Shown here: positions 1 through 9,395 of the stretch, piece by piece | Numbering within the stretch: position 1 is the first letter of the stretch | Layout of the letters: each line of letters opens with the position of its first letter | Source: CAJBVG01 sp943371425 | GTDB taxonomy: Bacteria > Bacteroidota > Bacteroidia > Sphingobacteriales > Sphingobacteriaceae | Length of the DNA: 64,000 nt | Reading direction: 5' to 3' | Assembly (NCBI GenBank): GCA_943371425.1 | Contig: CALRUR010000001.1 | Span: forward strand, 62,001 to 126,000 | Program-made: the position numbers and the translations under genes | Notes under the pieces: generated by a model | Told to the model about the DNA's origin: nothing | The model's database searches: none | The model's input: only the letters and a program-made list of their open reading frames with translations

Positions 1-787
1 CTACGGTTACCGACGAAAATGCATTGATAATAGAGAACCGTTCGGCACTCATGTTAAACACTTTGTAAAAAAATAAATTGATGAAGGGAATGGTGAGGCC
101 TGCACCAATGGCCAATATTAAAGAGGGTGTCATGGCCATCGCAATTACTTTCCAATCGAAGCCGCTTAAATCTTTTCTGCTTCCTTCCACTTTTGGTAAT
201 ACTTCTGCCCTACCCATTTTCCAAACAAAAAATACACTTAAAATAGAGAGTGCAGAAATTAATAAAAGCGATTCGTACTCGTGAAATAAATCTGGATTAA
301 AATAATTTAATAAAAAAATTAAAGTGCCAGAACTAATCATGGCAAAACTATAGGTGGAGTAGCTTAAAGAGATGGCAGCACTTTGGTTTTCTAGAGAAGT
401 ATTACGTATAATAAATGGCAAGGCCAACACTTGCATACATGCATAAGAAATACCCCACATGGCTAAGCAAACATGCACTAACATTGGCATTTCATATTCA
501 ACAGAAAATAAAATACCGAGGCTAAATAAAGAAACACCTACGGATGCGAAATAAAAGAAAGGACGAATTTTGCGACCTTTAATGTATAAGCCCAGTGGGA
601 ATGCCAATAACATTACACTTAAAAAACGCCACGAAATAAAATCTGCAATTTCCGGATCGGAGTATCCTTTTTTAGAAAGATAAATATTCAACACCATCAT
701 CATTGCTGCGTTAACCATTTGTATAAAAAACTCGGCGGCGATCATTAGCACTACCGATTTTTCTATCTTCCAATATGGCTTGAGCAT
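1..787 (-). CDS. MFS transporter, N-terminal part (runs off the window)
   Basis: The frame is open on the minus strand from an ATG at 787 to the window edge, giving 262 codons. The protein starts MLKPYWKIEKSVVLMIAAEF and then alternates hydrophobic segments of about 20 residues with short charged loops. The loop YIKGRKIRPF after the second membrane segment resembles the loop 2-3 region of the major facilitator superfamily. I infer an inner-membrane transporter; the substrate is unknown. The start lies one base after the miaA stop, so the two are probably cotranscribed. The C-terminal half is missing because of the window boundary. Confidence 0.75.
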   Translation of the reverse strand, partial: MLKPYWKIEKSVVLMIAAEFFIQMVNAAMMMVLNIYLSKKGYSDPEIADFISWRFLSVMLLAFPLGLYIKGRKIRPFFYFASVGVSLFSLGILFSVEYEMPMLVHVCLAMWGISYACMQVLALPFIIRNTSLENQSAAISLSYSTYSFAMISSGTLIFLLNYFNPDLFHEYESLLLISALSILSVFFVWKMGRAEVLPKVEGSRKDLSGFDWKVIAMAMTPSLILAIGAGLTIPFINLFFYKVFNMSAERFSIINAFSSVTV

Positions 788-788
788 T

Positions 789-1685
789 TTATTGAACATC
801 GTGTATTTTATCTTCTATGTATTTTTGTATATGATGTAAATCTTTGTAATTAAACCAAACTATTTCTTCGTCGCGGCGAAACCAAGTGAACTGCCTTTTG
901 GCATATCGCCTCGTATTTCTTTTTATTAATTCGATTGCTGTATCACGCGAATGTTTCCCCTCAAAATAATCGAACCACTCTGTATATCCAACGGTTTGCA
1001 AGGCATATTCGTTTTTAGAAGGGTATAACTTTTTCGCTTCTTCTTCTAATCCTGCATGTACCATTTCATCTACTCGAGTGTTAATGCGATGGTATAACAA
1101 TTCACGATCGTCTGTTAAGCCAATTTTAATAATGTTAAAATCTCGCGCTTTTTTATTTCCTGTTCTGAGTTCCGAATATTTTTTACCTGTTAACAAAATA
1201 ATTTCCAAGGCACGCATTAAACGTTGCGGATTCTGAACATCAACTTCTGCATAATACTCTGGGTCTAGGGCTTTCAGTTTATCTTGCAAACTTTCTAAAG
1301 ATTCTTTCGCTAAATTATTTCGCAACTCATCGTCGCGCAGCTCCACAGGATCAAGCCCTTCGCACAATGCTTGTATATATAAACCCGAGCCTCCTACAGC
1401 AATTACTGTTTGGTATTTTTTAAACAATTCTGATAAAGTTTCTAAAGCCAAACGTTCGAAAGTGCCTGCATCTACTACCTCTTTAAATGAATGTGAATTA
1501 ATGAGGTGGTGTTTTACACTTGCCAATTCTTCATCACTAGGCTTTGCCGTTCCTATTTCCAACTCTTTGTAAAACTGACGAGAATCTGTTGATAAAATTT
1601 CCGTTTGGTAATGTTTCGCAAGTTCAATTGCCATGGAGGTTTTTCCAACTGCGGTAGGACCGACGATGAGGAGCAGGGTTTTCAT
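789..1685 (-). CDS. miaA: tRNA dimethylallyltransferase MiaA
   Basis: The 298-residue protein has the family's usual length. It transfers a dimethylallyl group to A37 of tRNAs that read UNN codons. The P-loop GPTAVGKTS lies at about residues 8-16. The family motifs STDSRQFYKELEIGTAKP and GGSGLYIQAL follow, and then the region QNPQRLMRALEI. It starts at ATG 1685, just downstream of an array of TTATGAA words. The MFS gene follows after one base. Function rests on family motifs and is secure. Confidence 0.97.
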   Translation of the reverse strand: MKTLLLIVGPTAVGKTSMAIELAKHYQTEILSTDSRQFYKELEIGTAKPSDEELASVKHHLINSHSFKEVVDAGTFERLALETLSELFKKYQTVIAVGGSGLYIQALCEGLDPVELRDDELRNNLAKESLESLQDKLKALDPEYYAEVDVQNPQRLMRALEIILLTGKKYSELRTGNKKARDFNIIKIGLTDDRELLYHRINTRVDEMVHAGLEEEAKKLYPSKNEYALQTVGYTEWFDYFEGKHSRDTAIELIKRNTRRYAKRQFTWFRRDEEIVWFNYKDLHHIQKYIEDKIHDVQ

Positions 1686-1699
1686 TAAATGGTGTAAAT

Positions 1700-1773
1700 A
1701 AAATTAAAAATTATGAATTATGAATTATGAATTATGAATGAACGCGCTTTCATTCATAATTCATAATTTAAAT
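1700..1773. repeat. TTATGAA word array with opposed arm
   Basis: About four tandem copies of the 7-nt word TTATGAA (1708-1739) are followed, after a GC-containing loop near 1741-1750, by the reverse-complement words TTCATAA (1752-1768). The two arms could form an AT-rich hairpin between the end of the 1775-2368 gene and the start of miaA. The same word recurs at 4951-4981 and 10795-10831. Confidence 0.8.
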
Positions 1774-1774
1774 A

Positions 1775-2368
1775 CTATATTTCCTCGTCGAACTCTGTTC
1801 CAAACTCATCCTTCTCTGCTTCCTCCCCTTCTTCTTCTTCAGCTGCGCCATCGTCGAAGCCCATTTCATCGCGGTCTTCTTCATCTTCGGCATATTCTAA
1901 CACATTTAAGAAATCGAGGTCTCCGTTTTCTTCGGTAGCCGAAATAATTGGAACGTTGCCAAATTGCTTTGGTGCTTCGCCAATGGTTTTAACACATAAA
2001 GGGTAGGCTACTTTTGCATCTTCGTTAATTACAATTTTAATCAACTCAATATGGAAGGTCCAAGGTTTTTCGAAATTGAATACGTAGTATATTTTTTGAT
2101 GTGGATCTACAATAAAGTTTTTTAAAACCGATGCATCCATCAAACTTACTTTTTCATTTTTAAGGTCTTTTTCAAACTGAGTAATTTCTTTGCCTTTATG
2201 CCAATAATCGTTACTCATGTAAAAAGATGCCGAAGCATTTCCATCAAAGCCAATGGATTGGTGAATTGTTTTATGGAAATCGGCGAATGTTTGGTTCGAT
2301 TTTATTTCAATATCTCTACTGATATCGTCGTAATCTTCAAAACTAACACGGAATTTATAAACAGCCAT
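1775..2368 (-). CDS. pRiA4b ORF-3-like family protein
   Basis: The 197-residue protein begins MAVYKFRVSFEDYDDISRDI and contains FADFHKTIHQSIGF and ASFYMSNDYWHKGKEI. This pattern matches the plasmid pRiA4b ORF-3-like family (also annotated as IS1096 passenger TnpR-like). Members are widespread in Bacteroidota and have no established function. The last 30 or so residues are very acidic (EEEEGEEAEKDEFGTEFDEE). I see no catalytic motif and no signal peptide, so it is probably cytoplasmic. No transposase lies nearby, so the IS-derived family name should not be read as evidence for a mobile element here. Confidence 0.8.
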   Translation of the reverse strand: MAVYKFRVSFEDYDDISRDIEIKSNQTFADFHKTIHQSIGFDGNASASFYMSNDYWHKGKEITQFEKDLKNEKVSLMDASVLKNFIVDPHQKIYYVFNFEKPWTFHIELIKIVINEDAKVAYPLCVKTIGEAPKQFGNVPIISATEENGDLDFLNVLEYAEDEEDRDEMGFDDGAAEEEEGEEAEKDEFGTEFDEEI

Positions 2369-2419
2369 AGTGTATTCTAATCTTTATACAAAATAAAGAA
2401 ATCTTATGATTAATAATGA

Positions 2420-3829
2420 TTATTTTTTTCTTTTTAGTCCTAATTCTTCACCCTTTGCAAACATAAATTCAAGCGCTTGAGTCCTGTCATTAGGTATTTC
2501 GCCCTCTAAAATGGCCTCTCTAATGGCATTTTTTATTATCCCAACTTCTCTGCCCGCCCCTAATCCAAAATATTCCATTATATCGTTTCCATCTACCGGT
2601 GGTTGCCAATTTCTTAATTGGTCTTTCTCCTCCACCTCTATTAATTTCTGTTTTACAAGTTCAAAGTTATTCTTGTACTTTTTTACTTTGTATTCGTTTT
2701 TCGTAGTGATGTCGGCATTACACAATAGCATTAGGCTTTCTATATCCTCTCCTGCTTCAAACAATAATCGCCTTACAGCCGAATCGGTTACGGTACTCTG
2801 TGCCAATACAATGGGGCGTAAATGCAATTGCACCAATTTCTGCACGAGTTTCATTTTCTCATTTTGTGGCAATCGTAAATCTCTAAATATTTTAGGAACC
2901 ATGCGTGCACCTTTGTCCTCATGCCCATGGAAAGTCCAGCCAATGCCTTCCTCAAATCTTTTCGTTGCAGGTTTCGCTATATCATGTAATATTGCTGCCC
3001 AGCGCAACCATAAATCGTCGGTGGTTTCGCAAATATTATCGAGCACCTGCAGGGTATGGTAAAAATTATCTTTATGCGACTTCCCTTTTATGGTATCTAC
3101 CCCATGTAATTGGGCCATTAATGGGAATATTAATTTTAACAAACCAGAATCGAACAAAAGTTCAAAACCAATGGAAGGTTTATTCGCTAATATTATTTTA
3201 TTGAGTTCATCGGTAATGCGCTCTTTAGATACAATTTCTATACGGTTTGCATTTTTTCTGATGGCTTCAAAGGATTCATCATCAATTTTAAAATTTAATT
3301 GAGTGGCAAATCGAATGGCACGCATCATCCTCAAAGGATCGTCGGAATAGGTAATATCAGGATTTAAAGGGGTGCGAATTTTCTTTAATTTCAAATCGCC
3401 TTGCCCATCAAAAGGATCTATTAAATGTCCGAAATCAAGGGCATTTAAACTGATGGCCATGGCATTAATGGTAAAATCTCGTCGGTTCTGGTCGTCTTGT
3501 AAAGTGCCATCTTCTACAATGGGTTTACGAGAATCGCTGCGGTACGATTCTTTGCGGGCCCCAACAAACTCAATGTCCCAATCTTGAAACACCAATTGAG
3601 CGGTGCCAAAATTCTTGAAAACATTTACACGTGTGCCTTTTCCAATTTTCTTCGCCACTAATTCGGCAAAGTCTATTCCGTTGCCAATAATTAAGAAATC
3701 CACATCCTTAGAAGCCCTGTTCAAGAGCAAATCGCGCACATAACCGCCAATAACATAGGCAGGTGTTTTGCTCTCCTTTGCTACTTCAGAAATGATCTTA
3801 AAAATTGGATTGCTAAATAAATGCTTCAT
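2420..3829 (-). CDS. CCA tRNA nucleotidyltransferase / poly(A) polymerase family, with HD domain
   Basis: I chose the ATG at 3829 (MKHLFSNPIFK), giving 469 residues. The frame is open upstream to 3952, but that extension crosses a word array and looks non-coding. The nucleotidyltransferase head has VIGGYVRDLLL and the metal-binding KDVDFLIIG, then RRDFTINAMA and DPLRMMRAIRF. A C-terminal HD phosphohydrolase domain follows (WAAILHDIAKP and later HGHEDKGA). It adds or repairs the CCA end of tRNAs. In Bacteroidota this HD-containing type is normally the only such enzyme, so I favour CCA addition over polyadenylation. Confidence 0.93.
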   Translation of the reverse strand: MKHLFSNPIFKIISEVAKESKTPAYVIGGYVRDLLLNRASKDVDFLIIGNGIDFAELVAKKIGKGTRVNVFKNFGTAQLVFQDWDIEFVGARKESYRSDSRKPIVEDGTLQDDQNRRDFTINAMAISLNALDFGHLIDPFDGQGDLKLKKIRTPLNPDITYSDDPLRMMRAIRFATQLNFKIDDESFEAIRKNANRIEIVSKERITDELNKIILANKPSIGFELLFDSGLLKLIFPLMAQLHGVDTIKGKSHKDNFYHTLQVLDNICETTDDLWLRWAAILHDIAKPATKRFEEGIGWTFHGHEDKGARMVPKIFRDLRLPQNEKMKLVQKLVQLHLRPIVLAQSTVTDSAVRRLLFEAGEDIESLMLLCNADITTKNEYKVKKYKNNFELVKQKLIEVEEKDQLRNWQPPVDGNDIMEYFGLGAGREVGIIKNAIREAILEGEIPNDRTQALEFMFAKGEELGLKRKK

Positions 3830-3850
3830 TTTGCTGCGAAGATACATATT

Positions 3851-3908
3851 TTCGAAATGTAGAAGTATCGAAATGAAGAAGAGTAGAAATGTAGAAGAGT
3901 AGAATTTT
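3851..3908. repeat. TCGAAATGTAGAA-type word array
   Basis: Degenerate words such as TCGAAATGTAGAAG are repeated between the divergent starts of the CCA-enzyme gene and the four-helix-bundle gene. This belongs to the same word family as 4301-4469, 35519-35577, 48382-48476 and 63080-63130. Confidence 0.7.
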
Positions 3909-3972
3909 GAAAAAACATGCATAAATGCAGTTTTATTTTTTAAAAAAGGCATTTATACTTGCATTAAAAAAG

Positions 3973-4290
3973 ATGAAAAATGAAATTTTAATGTCAAAAA
4001 GCTTCGAATTAGCTTCGGCTATTATTGATATCTGCAAGGAAATAAATAAAACAGAATGGAAGGTAATATCTCATCAATTATTAAAATGCGGTACTTCTGT
4101 AGGCGCAAACATAAGAGAGTCTGTTTATGCTGAAAGTAAAAATGATTTTATTCATAAGTTAAGTATTTCTAGAAAAGAAGCCTCAGAATGTAAATACTGG
4201 CTGGATTTAATTTTACACAAAAATATTTATGAGGTTGATTCTAAAGTGCTCGATATCTTAAATCATATTCAAAAAGTGATCACTATATAA
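3973..4290 (+). CDS. four helix bundle protein (S23 / 23S rRNA IVP family)
   Basis: The protein is about 105 residues from the ATG at 3973 (MKNEILMSKSFELASAII). The frame is open upstream to 3925, but that part crosses low-complexity repeat sequence. The signature LLKCGTSVGANIRESVYAES followed by FIHKLSISRKEASECKYWL is typical of the family first found in intervening sequences of 23S rRNA genes. Stand-alone copies are common in Bacteroidota and their role is unknown. Here it is not inside an rRNA gene. It is flanked on both sides by word arrays. Confidence 0.88.
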   Translation: MKNEILMSKSFELASAIIDICKEINKTEWKVISHQLLKCGTSVGANIRESVYAESKNDFIHKLSISRKEASECKYWLDLILHKNIYEVDSKVLDILNHIQKVITI

Positions 4291-4300
4291 ATCAATGCCA

Positions 4301-4469
4301 GTAGAAAGAGGTAGAATGGTCGAAGTTTCGAAAGGTCGTAGGGTAGAAAGGTCGAAACTTAGAAAGATAGAAGTGTAAACTATTCGACCATTCTACATTT
4401 CGACCATTCTACATTTCGATATTTCTACCTTTCGATATTTCTACATTTCGAAACTTCGACATTTCTACT
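4301..4469. repeat. long bipartite TCGAAA/GTAGAA word array
   Basis: The left half (to about 4375) is built of words such as GGTAGAATGGTCGAA. The right half (from about 4384) is built of the complementary words TTCGACCATTCTACAT, repeated about six times. The halves can pair into a long imperfect hairpin. It begins 10 nt after the stop of the four-helix-bundle gene and runs almost to the -7 element of the next gene. Confidence 0.85.
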
Positions 4470-4477
4470 TACCTTTG
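4470..4477 (+). promoter_or_regulatory. -7 element TACCTTTG, four bases before an ATG
   Basis: TACCTTTG matches the Bacteroidota -7 consensus TAnnTTTG. The ATG of the next gene is at 4482, so transcription would begin at or within a few bases of the start codon, giving a leaderless or nearly leaderless mRNA. The -33 region lies in the word array and is not clear. Confidence 0.5.
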
Positions 4478-4481
4478 ATAC

Positions 4482-4862
4482 ATGAGGAAACTCTTCACTT
4501 ACATCGTCATCAGTTTATACCTTTTGGGAAGCACAGAGGCTTACCAGTTGCTGAAGATTGGGTATTTAGTGGAGCATTACTTCGAACATAAAGATGCCAA
4601 CAACTTAGGTTTGCTTGAGTTTATTGATGTTCACTATATACAACCGAGTGTGGTAGATGCAGATTATGCAGAAGACATGAAGCTTCCTTTTAAATCGCAT
4701 AAAGAATGCCAAGCGCAAATTACCCATTTCGCAAAATTACCCATCAACGATTTCTTTACAGATGTACCCTACATCGAAACCAATACAAAAATTGCTGAAT
4801 ACAACTCACCATTTACTGGTACTCAGTACCTCGAGGAAATTTTCCAACCGCCAAGAGCTTGA
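4482..4862 (+). CDS. small exported protein upstream of a metal-efflux system
   Basis: I do not recognise a named domain in this 126-residue protein. Residues 1-20 (MRKLFTYIVISLYLLGSTEA) look like a signal peptide. The mature part carries scattered metal-ligand-type residues (VEHYFEHK, FKSHKECQ, ITHFAK). It lies just upstream of the RND efflux genes on the same strand. Its position and histidines suggest a periplasmic accessory of metal resistance, but that is inference only. Confidence 0.7.
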   Translation: MRKLFTYIVISLYLLGSTEAYQLLKIGYLVEHYFEHKDANNLGLLEFIDVHYIQPSVVDADYAEDMKLPFKSHKECQAQITHFAKLPINDFFTDVPYIETNTKIAEYNSPFTGTQYLEEIFQPPRA

Positions 4863-4950
4863 AATTGCCTAGCTAATTGCTAAACGATAATACGACTTTA
4901 CGAATTAAGTTCATACAATTTAGCAAAATTATTTCTCGCTAGGTAAAACC

Positions 4951-4981
4951 GATAATTCATAATTCATAATTCATAATTCAA
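4951..4981. repeat. AATTCAT word array before the efflux pump gene
   Basis: Four near-perfect copies of the 7-nt word AATTCAT/TAATTCA end five bases before the ATG of the RND pump gene. An imperfect inverted repeat (CCTAGC near 4869, GCTAGG near 4942) lies just upstream in the same gap. Confidence 0.75.
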
Positions 4982-4985
4982 CATT

Positions 4986-7900
4986 ATGTTAAATGCTATC
5001 ATTTCATTTTCTGTACGTCAGAAACTGATCATCGCGTTATTTACCTTTAGCCTTGTGCTTTGGGGTATATACGAAGCCACGCGTTTGCCTATTGATGCGG
5101 TTCCGGATATTACCGACAATCAGGCTCAAATTATTACCATTAGTCCGGCATTGGGTGCGCCCGATGTAGAACGTCTCATAACCTTTCCTATAGAACAAGC
5201 GAATAGCAATATTCCAGGCATCAAAAAAATTAGAAGTTTTTCTCGCTTTGGTTTATCGCTCGTAACCATTGTTTTTGAAGATGAGGTGGATATTTATTGG
5301 GCGCGACAACAAATTGCGGAGCGATTATTAAAAGTACAAAACGATTTACCAAAAGGTGTTGGCAACCCAGAGTTGGCTCCGGTGACTACGGGCCTCGGCG
5401 AAATATACCAATACGTAGTGCGCGCAGAGAAAGGCTACGAAGAAAAGTATTCGATTTCCGATTTACGAACCATACAAGATTGGATCATCCGCCGTCAGCT
5501 CTTAGGAGTAAAAGGTGTTGCAGATGTATCGAGTTTTGGAGGTGCTTTAAAACAATATGAAGTAAGCATTAACCCAGCGCAATTGCAAGCAAATGGCATA
5601 AGCATTAACGAAGTGTTTGAAGCCTTAAACAGCAACAACTCTAATACCGGTGGTGCTTATATAGAACGAGGCGATGGAATTTTATACATACGCTCGGAAG
5701 GTTTATTAAAAACATTTGCCGACATAGAAAACATAGTTGTAAAAACGAATAGCTCCGGAACGCCTCTACGTATTAGAGATGTAGCCAAAGTTCAATTTGC
5801 AGAAGCAGTGCGTTACGGTGCCATGTGTTATAACGCAGATGGTGAAGTAGCCGGTGCCATTGTAATGATGTTGAAAGGAGCAAACTCCTCTGAAGTTATA
5901 GATAATGTAAAAACCAGAATCGAGGAAATTCGAAAAACATTACCCGAAGGAATTGTGCTCGAAGCATTTCTAGACCGCAGTAAAATGGTGAACAATGCCA
6001 TTGGTACGGTGGAGAAAAATTTAATGGAAGGTGCCCTCATCGTTATTTTTGTGCTCGTTTTATTCCTCGGTAATTTACGCGCTGGATTAATTGTTGCATC
6101 GGTAATTCCACTATCTATGTTGTTCGCCATTATAATGATGAACTTATTTGGAGTGAGTGGAAATTTAATGAGTTTGGGTGCCATTGATTTTGGATTAATT
6201 GTGGATGGTGCGGTTATTATTGTGGAAGCCATTATGCATCAGCTCAGCCATTCTAAAAGGTTTGTAAATATTACGAAACTGAGTCAATCAGAAATGAACG
6301 AAGAGGTAAACAGTTCGGCTTCTAAAATGATGAACTCTGCGGTATTCGGTCAGATTATAATTTTAGTGGTGTATTTGCCCATCTTTTCTTTACAAGGCAT
6401 AGAAGGTAAAATGTTTTCGCCAATGGCTGCTACGGTTGCCTTTGCGCTTGTTGGAGCATTTTTATTATCGCTCACCTATGTACCCATGATGAGTTCTTTA
6501 TTCATCTCTAAAAAAATAAAACACGAGCCAAATATTTCTGATAGAGTAATGATTGCCTTAGAAAAGAAATATCAACACGCTTTAGAATTTGTACTCAACC
6601 ATAAACGTAAAAGTTTAGCACTCGTATTCGCTATTTTCTTATTTTCTATTTTCTTACTATCGAACATGGGTGGCGAGTTTATTCCCGAACTAGAAGAAGG
6701 AGATTTTGCAGTAGATACCAGAGTACTCACAGGAAGTAATTTAAACACTACTATAGAAGGCACACAAGCCACTGCAAAAATATTGTTAGAGAAATTTCCG
6801 GAAGTAGAAAAGGTAGTAACTAAAATTGGTAGTGGCGAAATTCCTACCGACCCCATGCCTATTGAAGCGAGTGACATGATGGTAATTTTGAAAGATAAAT
6901 CGGAATGGACTTCGGCAGAAACCTATGATGAACTCGCAGAAAAAATGAGTGAAGAATTAGCTGCAGTTCCCGGCTTAACAGTAGGCTTTCAGTACCCAGT
7001 GCAAATGAGGTTTAATGAACTAATGACAGGTGCACGACAAGATGTGGTGTGTAAAATTTTTGGCGAAGATTTAGACACCTTGGCATTGTATGCACATAAA
7101 CTAGGAGAAATTATAAAAACAGTGGATGGCGCGAAAGACTTGTATGTAGAGGCGATTGGCGGCATGCCACAAATTGTTATTCAATACAAAAGAGAAGCAT
7201 TGGCACAATACGGTATTAGTGTTGATGAAATAAATAGTACCGTAAATGCTGCATATGCAGGTGCAGTAAGTGGTAAAATTTACGAAGGCGAAAAACAATT
7301 TGATTTGGTAGTACGCATGGATAAAAATTTCAAAAATGATATGGAAAGTTTAGAGAATTTGTTGGTGAGCAGAACAAATGGTTCCTCTGTTCCTTTAAGT
7401 TTACTTGCCGATATTTCTATTATTGATGGACCCAACCAAATACAAAGAGAAGATGCCAAACGAAGAATTATTATTGGCTTTAACGTAAGAGGTAAAGATG
7501 TGCAAACCATAGTTACCGAATTAAAAGCAAAGGTGGATAAACAAATAAAACTTCCGCCGGGATATTATACCGTTTACGGAGGATCTTTCGAAAATTTAGT
7601 AGCTGCAACCAATCGTTTAGCAGTGGCAGTTCCTCTCTCTTTATTATTAATTTTATTGATGTTGTATTTTGCATTTGGATCTGTAAAACAAAGTATCTTA
7701 ATATTTAGTGCTATTCCGCTCTCTGCCATTGGTGGTATATTCGCCTTAAGTTTACGTGGCTTACCTTTTAGTATTTCTGCAGGCATTGGTTTTATTGCAC
7801 TCTTTGGGGTAGCTGTATTAAACGGAATTGTATTGATTGCAGAATTTAACCGATTGAGAAAAGAAGGTTGGCATGATGCAAGGCAAATTGTAATACACGG

Positions 7901-9329
7901 AACAAAAATTAGGTTACGCCCTGTGTTAATGACCGCAGCTGTTGCCTCTATGGGATTTATACCAATGGCTTTGAGTAATGGCGCAGGAGCAGAAGTACAA
8001 AGACCCTTGGCTACCGTGGTAATTGGAGGTTTGTTAACTGCAACTTTACTAACTTTATTTATACTTCCAGTATTATACAAAATGTTCAGCAATTTTAAAT
8101 CGAATAAAAAATCGACTGTTACTGTTGTTTCAGTACTAATTTTGATGTTAATTGGCAACAATGTGTTCGCACAAAATTCTATTACATGGAACGAAGCACG
8201 AACTCGTTTATTGGAACAAAACTTAGTTATAAAAGCTACTGAAAATTACTCTTCGACTGTTCAAAAGAGCAAAGGTTTAGGATTCGAAATTCCGAAAACA
8301 GAATTGAGTGTGCAGAGCGGGCAATACAATAGCGGCGACCAAGACAGAGCTTACAGCATTATGCAGAGTTTCCATTTCCCTACGTACTATGTAAATAATG
8401 CTAAGTATACAAATGCTCAGAAAGAGGTAGTAAAAGCAGAGCAAGAGTTAAAGAAACAAGAGCTCTTAGCCGATTTACATTTTCAATTTTATTGCATTCA
8501 ATTATTTTCTGAAAAAGAAAAATACTTAGCTGACCTTCAATCTCAACTAAAAAATTTAGAGAACAGCATTACACTACTTTTTGAAAAAGGGCAAATAAAT
8601 AGGATGGAGAAATCGATGTTAGACAATGCCCTCATCAATATACAAAAAGAAAAAAGTTTGAACACGGCAATATTAAATGCACATGTGCAAAAATTGAATT
8701 GGCTGCTATCTGCAAATAATCAATACACAAATGTAGATGCAAATTCTTTTTATGAAGTTAAAGAAATCTATGCTGTTGATAAGACCTCGTACTTTATACA
8801 ACGCTTAATGGCAGAAAATGAAATGCAAAAAAATGCTTGGAAAACAGAACGCGCGCGTTTATTACCCGATGTACGCCTCGGCTATACAAACCAAAGCCTT
8901 ACGGGCATTGTGTACGATGGTAGAATTACCAGCACTAGCGACCGCTTTCAGTTTATAAATGCCGGCATTAGCATCCCTATTTTTTATCAATCTCAATATG
9001 CTAAAAATAAAATAGCCAAAGCAAATTGGGAAAAAAGTATTGCGCAATTAGATTTCGAGAAAGACAAACTCAATTTAGAAAAACAACGATTGATATCTAT
9101 TTACAGAGAAGAACAACAACTTTTATTGAAATATAAAAACAGTATTTTACCAGACATGCAATTGGCCATAAATTCTTCTGTACAACAGCTAGAAAAAGGA
9201 AGCATCAGTTATTCAGAATGGGCAATGTATATTAACCAAGTTATTAGTACCTATGATGTGTACCAGGGTTTGTATATGCAGAGTTTGCAGGACTATACGG
9301 AATTGTTAATTGTGAATTGTGAATTGTAA
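4986..9329 (+). CDS. czcA: CzcA-type heavy-metal RND efflux pump fused to a TolC-like outer-membrane channel
   Basis: The 1447-residue protein has two parts. Residues 1 to about 1040 are a heavy-metal RND transporter: it starts MLNAIISFSVRQKLIIALF, contains VPDITDNQAQI, and has about 12 membrane segments. The TM4 signature DFG-3-DGA-3-VE places D401, D407 and E414 where CzcA has its proton-relay acidic residues, which favours divalent cations over Cu/Ag. A second signal-like segment follows at about 1045-1062 (ending NNVFA before Q1063). Residues 1063-1447 are a TolC/OEP-like coiled-coil channel (WNEARTRLLEQNLVIKATEN). The reading frame is unbroken between the parts. The adaptor gene follows. 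The last codons lie inside a word array. Confidence 0.93.
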   Translation: MLNAIISFSVRQKLIIALFTFSLVLWGIYEATRLPIDAVPDITDNQAQIITISPALGAPDVERLITFPIEQANSNIPGIKKIRSFSRFGLSLVTIVFEDEVDIYWARQQIAERLLKVQNDLPKGVGNPELAPVTTGLGEIYQYVVRAEKGYEEKYSISDLRTIQDWIIRRQLLGVKGVADVSSFGGALKQYEVSINPAQLQANGISINEVFEALNSNNSNTGGAYIERGDGILYIRSEGLLKTFADIENIVVKTNSSGTPLRIRDVAKVQFAEAVRYGAMCYNADGEVAGAIVMMLKGANSSEVIDNVKTRIEEIRKTLPEGIVLEAFLDRSKMVNNAIGTVEKNLMEGALIVIFVLVLFLGNLRAGLIVASVIPLSMLFAIIMMNLFGVSGNLMSLGAIDFGLIVDGAVIIVEAIMHQLSHSKRFVNITKLSQSEMNEEVNSSASKMMNSAVFGQIIILVVYLPIFSLQGIEGKMFSPMAATVAFALVGAFLLSLTYVPMMSSLFISKKIKHEPNISDRVMIALEKKYQHALEFVLNHKRKSLALVFAIFLFSIFLLSNMGGEFIPELEEGDFAVDTRVLTGSNLNTTIEGTQATAKILLEKFPEVEKVVTKIGSGEIPTDPMPIEASDMMVILKDKSEWTSAETYDELAEKMSEELAAVPGLTVGFQYPVQMRFNELMTGARQDVVCKIFGEDLDTLALYAHKLGEIIKTVDGAKDLYVEAIGGMPQIVIQYKREALAQYGISVDEINSTVNAAYAGAVSGKIYEGEKQFDLVVRMDKNFKNDMESLENLLVSRTNGSSVPLSLLADISIIDGPNQIQREDAKRRIIIGFNVRGKDVQTIVTELKAKVDKQIKLPPGYYTVYGGSFENLVAATNRLAVAVPLSLLLILLMLYFAFGSVKQSILIFSAIPLSAIGGIFALSLRGLPFSISAGIGFIALFGVAVLNGIVLIAEFNRLRKEGWHDARQIVIHGTKIRLRPVLMTAAVASMGFIPMALSNGAGAEVQRPLATVVIGGLLTATLLTLFILPVLYKMFSNFKSNKKSTVTVVSVLILMLIGNNVFAQNSITWNEARTRLLEQNLVIKATENYSSTVQKSKGLGFEIPKTELSVQSGQYNSGDQDRAYSIMQSFHFPTYYVNNAKYTNAQKEVVKAEQELKKQELLADLHFQFYCIQLFSEKEKYLADLQSQLKNLENSITLLFEKGQINRMEKSMLDNALINIQKEKSLNTAILNAHVQKLNWLLSANNQYTNVDANSFYEVKEIYAVDKTSYFIQRLMAENEMQKNAWKTERARLLPDVRLGYTNQSLTGIVYDGRITSTSDRFQFINAGISIPIFYQSQYAKNKIAKANWEKSIAQLDFEKDKLNLEKQRLISIYREEQQLLLKYKNSILPDMQLAINSSVQQLEKGSISYSEWAMYINQVISTYDVYQGLYMQSLQDYTELLIVNCEL

Positions 9330-9388
9330 AACAGTACGCTGTATGTTGTACAGTGTACATTGTAAAACATACAGTATACGTAATAAAC
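9302..9388. repeat. AATTGTG / TGTACA word array overlapping the pump stop codon
   Basis: Three tandem AATTGTG words at 9306-9329 encode the last residues of the pump (IVNCEL) and its TAA. They are followed by related words built on TGTACAGTGTACATTG up to about 9388. The array fills the gap to the adaptor gene. Confidence 0.75.
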
Positions 9389-9395
9389 TAAAAAG

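Noticed and set aside
1775..2368. Insertion-sequence passenger gene
   Set aside because: The family name recalls IS1096, but there is no transposase and no terminal inverted repeat around the gene.
2511..3062. Long open frame opposite the CCA-enzyme gene
   Set aside because: It is antisense to a gene with clear motifs, has unnatural composition and no recognisable start context. The same applies to open frames opposite rpoB (29549-30070), tuf (35951-36391), rny (49359-49718) and the pump gene (7574-8161).
3973..4290. Intervening sequence of a 23S rRNA gene
   Set aside because: No rRNA sequence surrounds the four-helix-bundle gene; it is a stand-alone copy.
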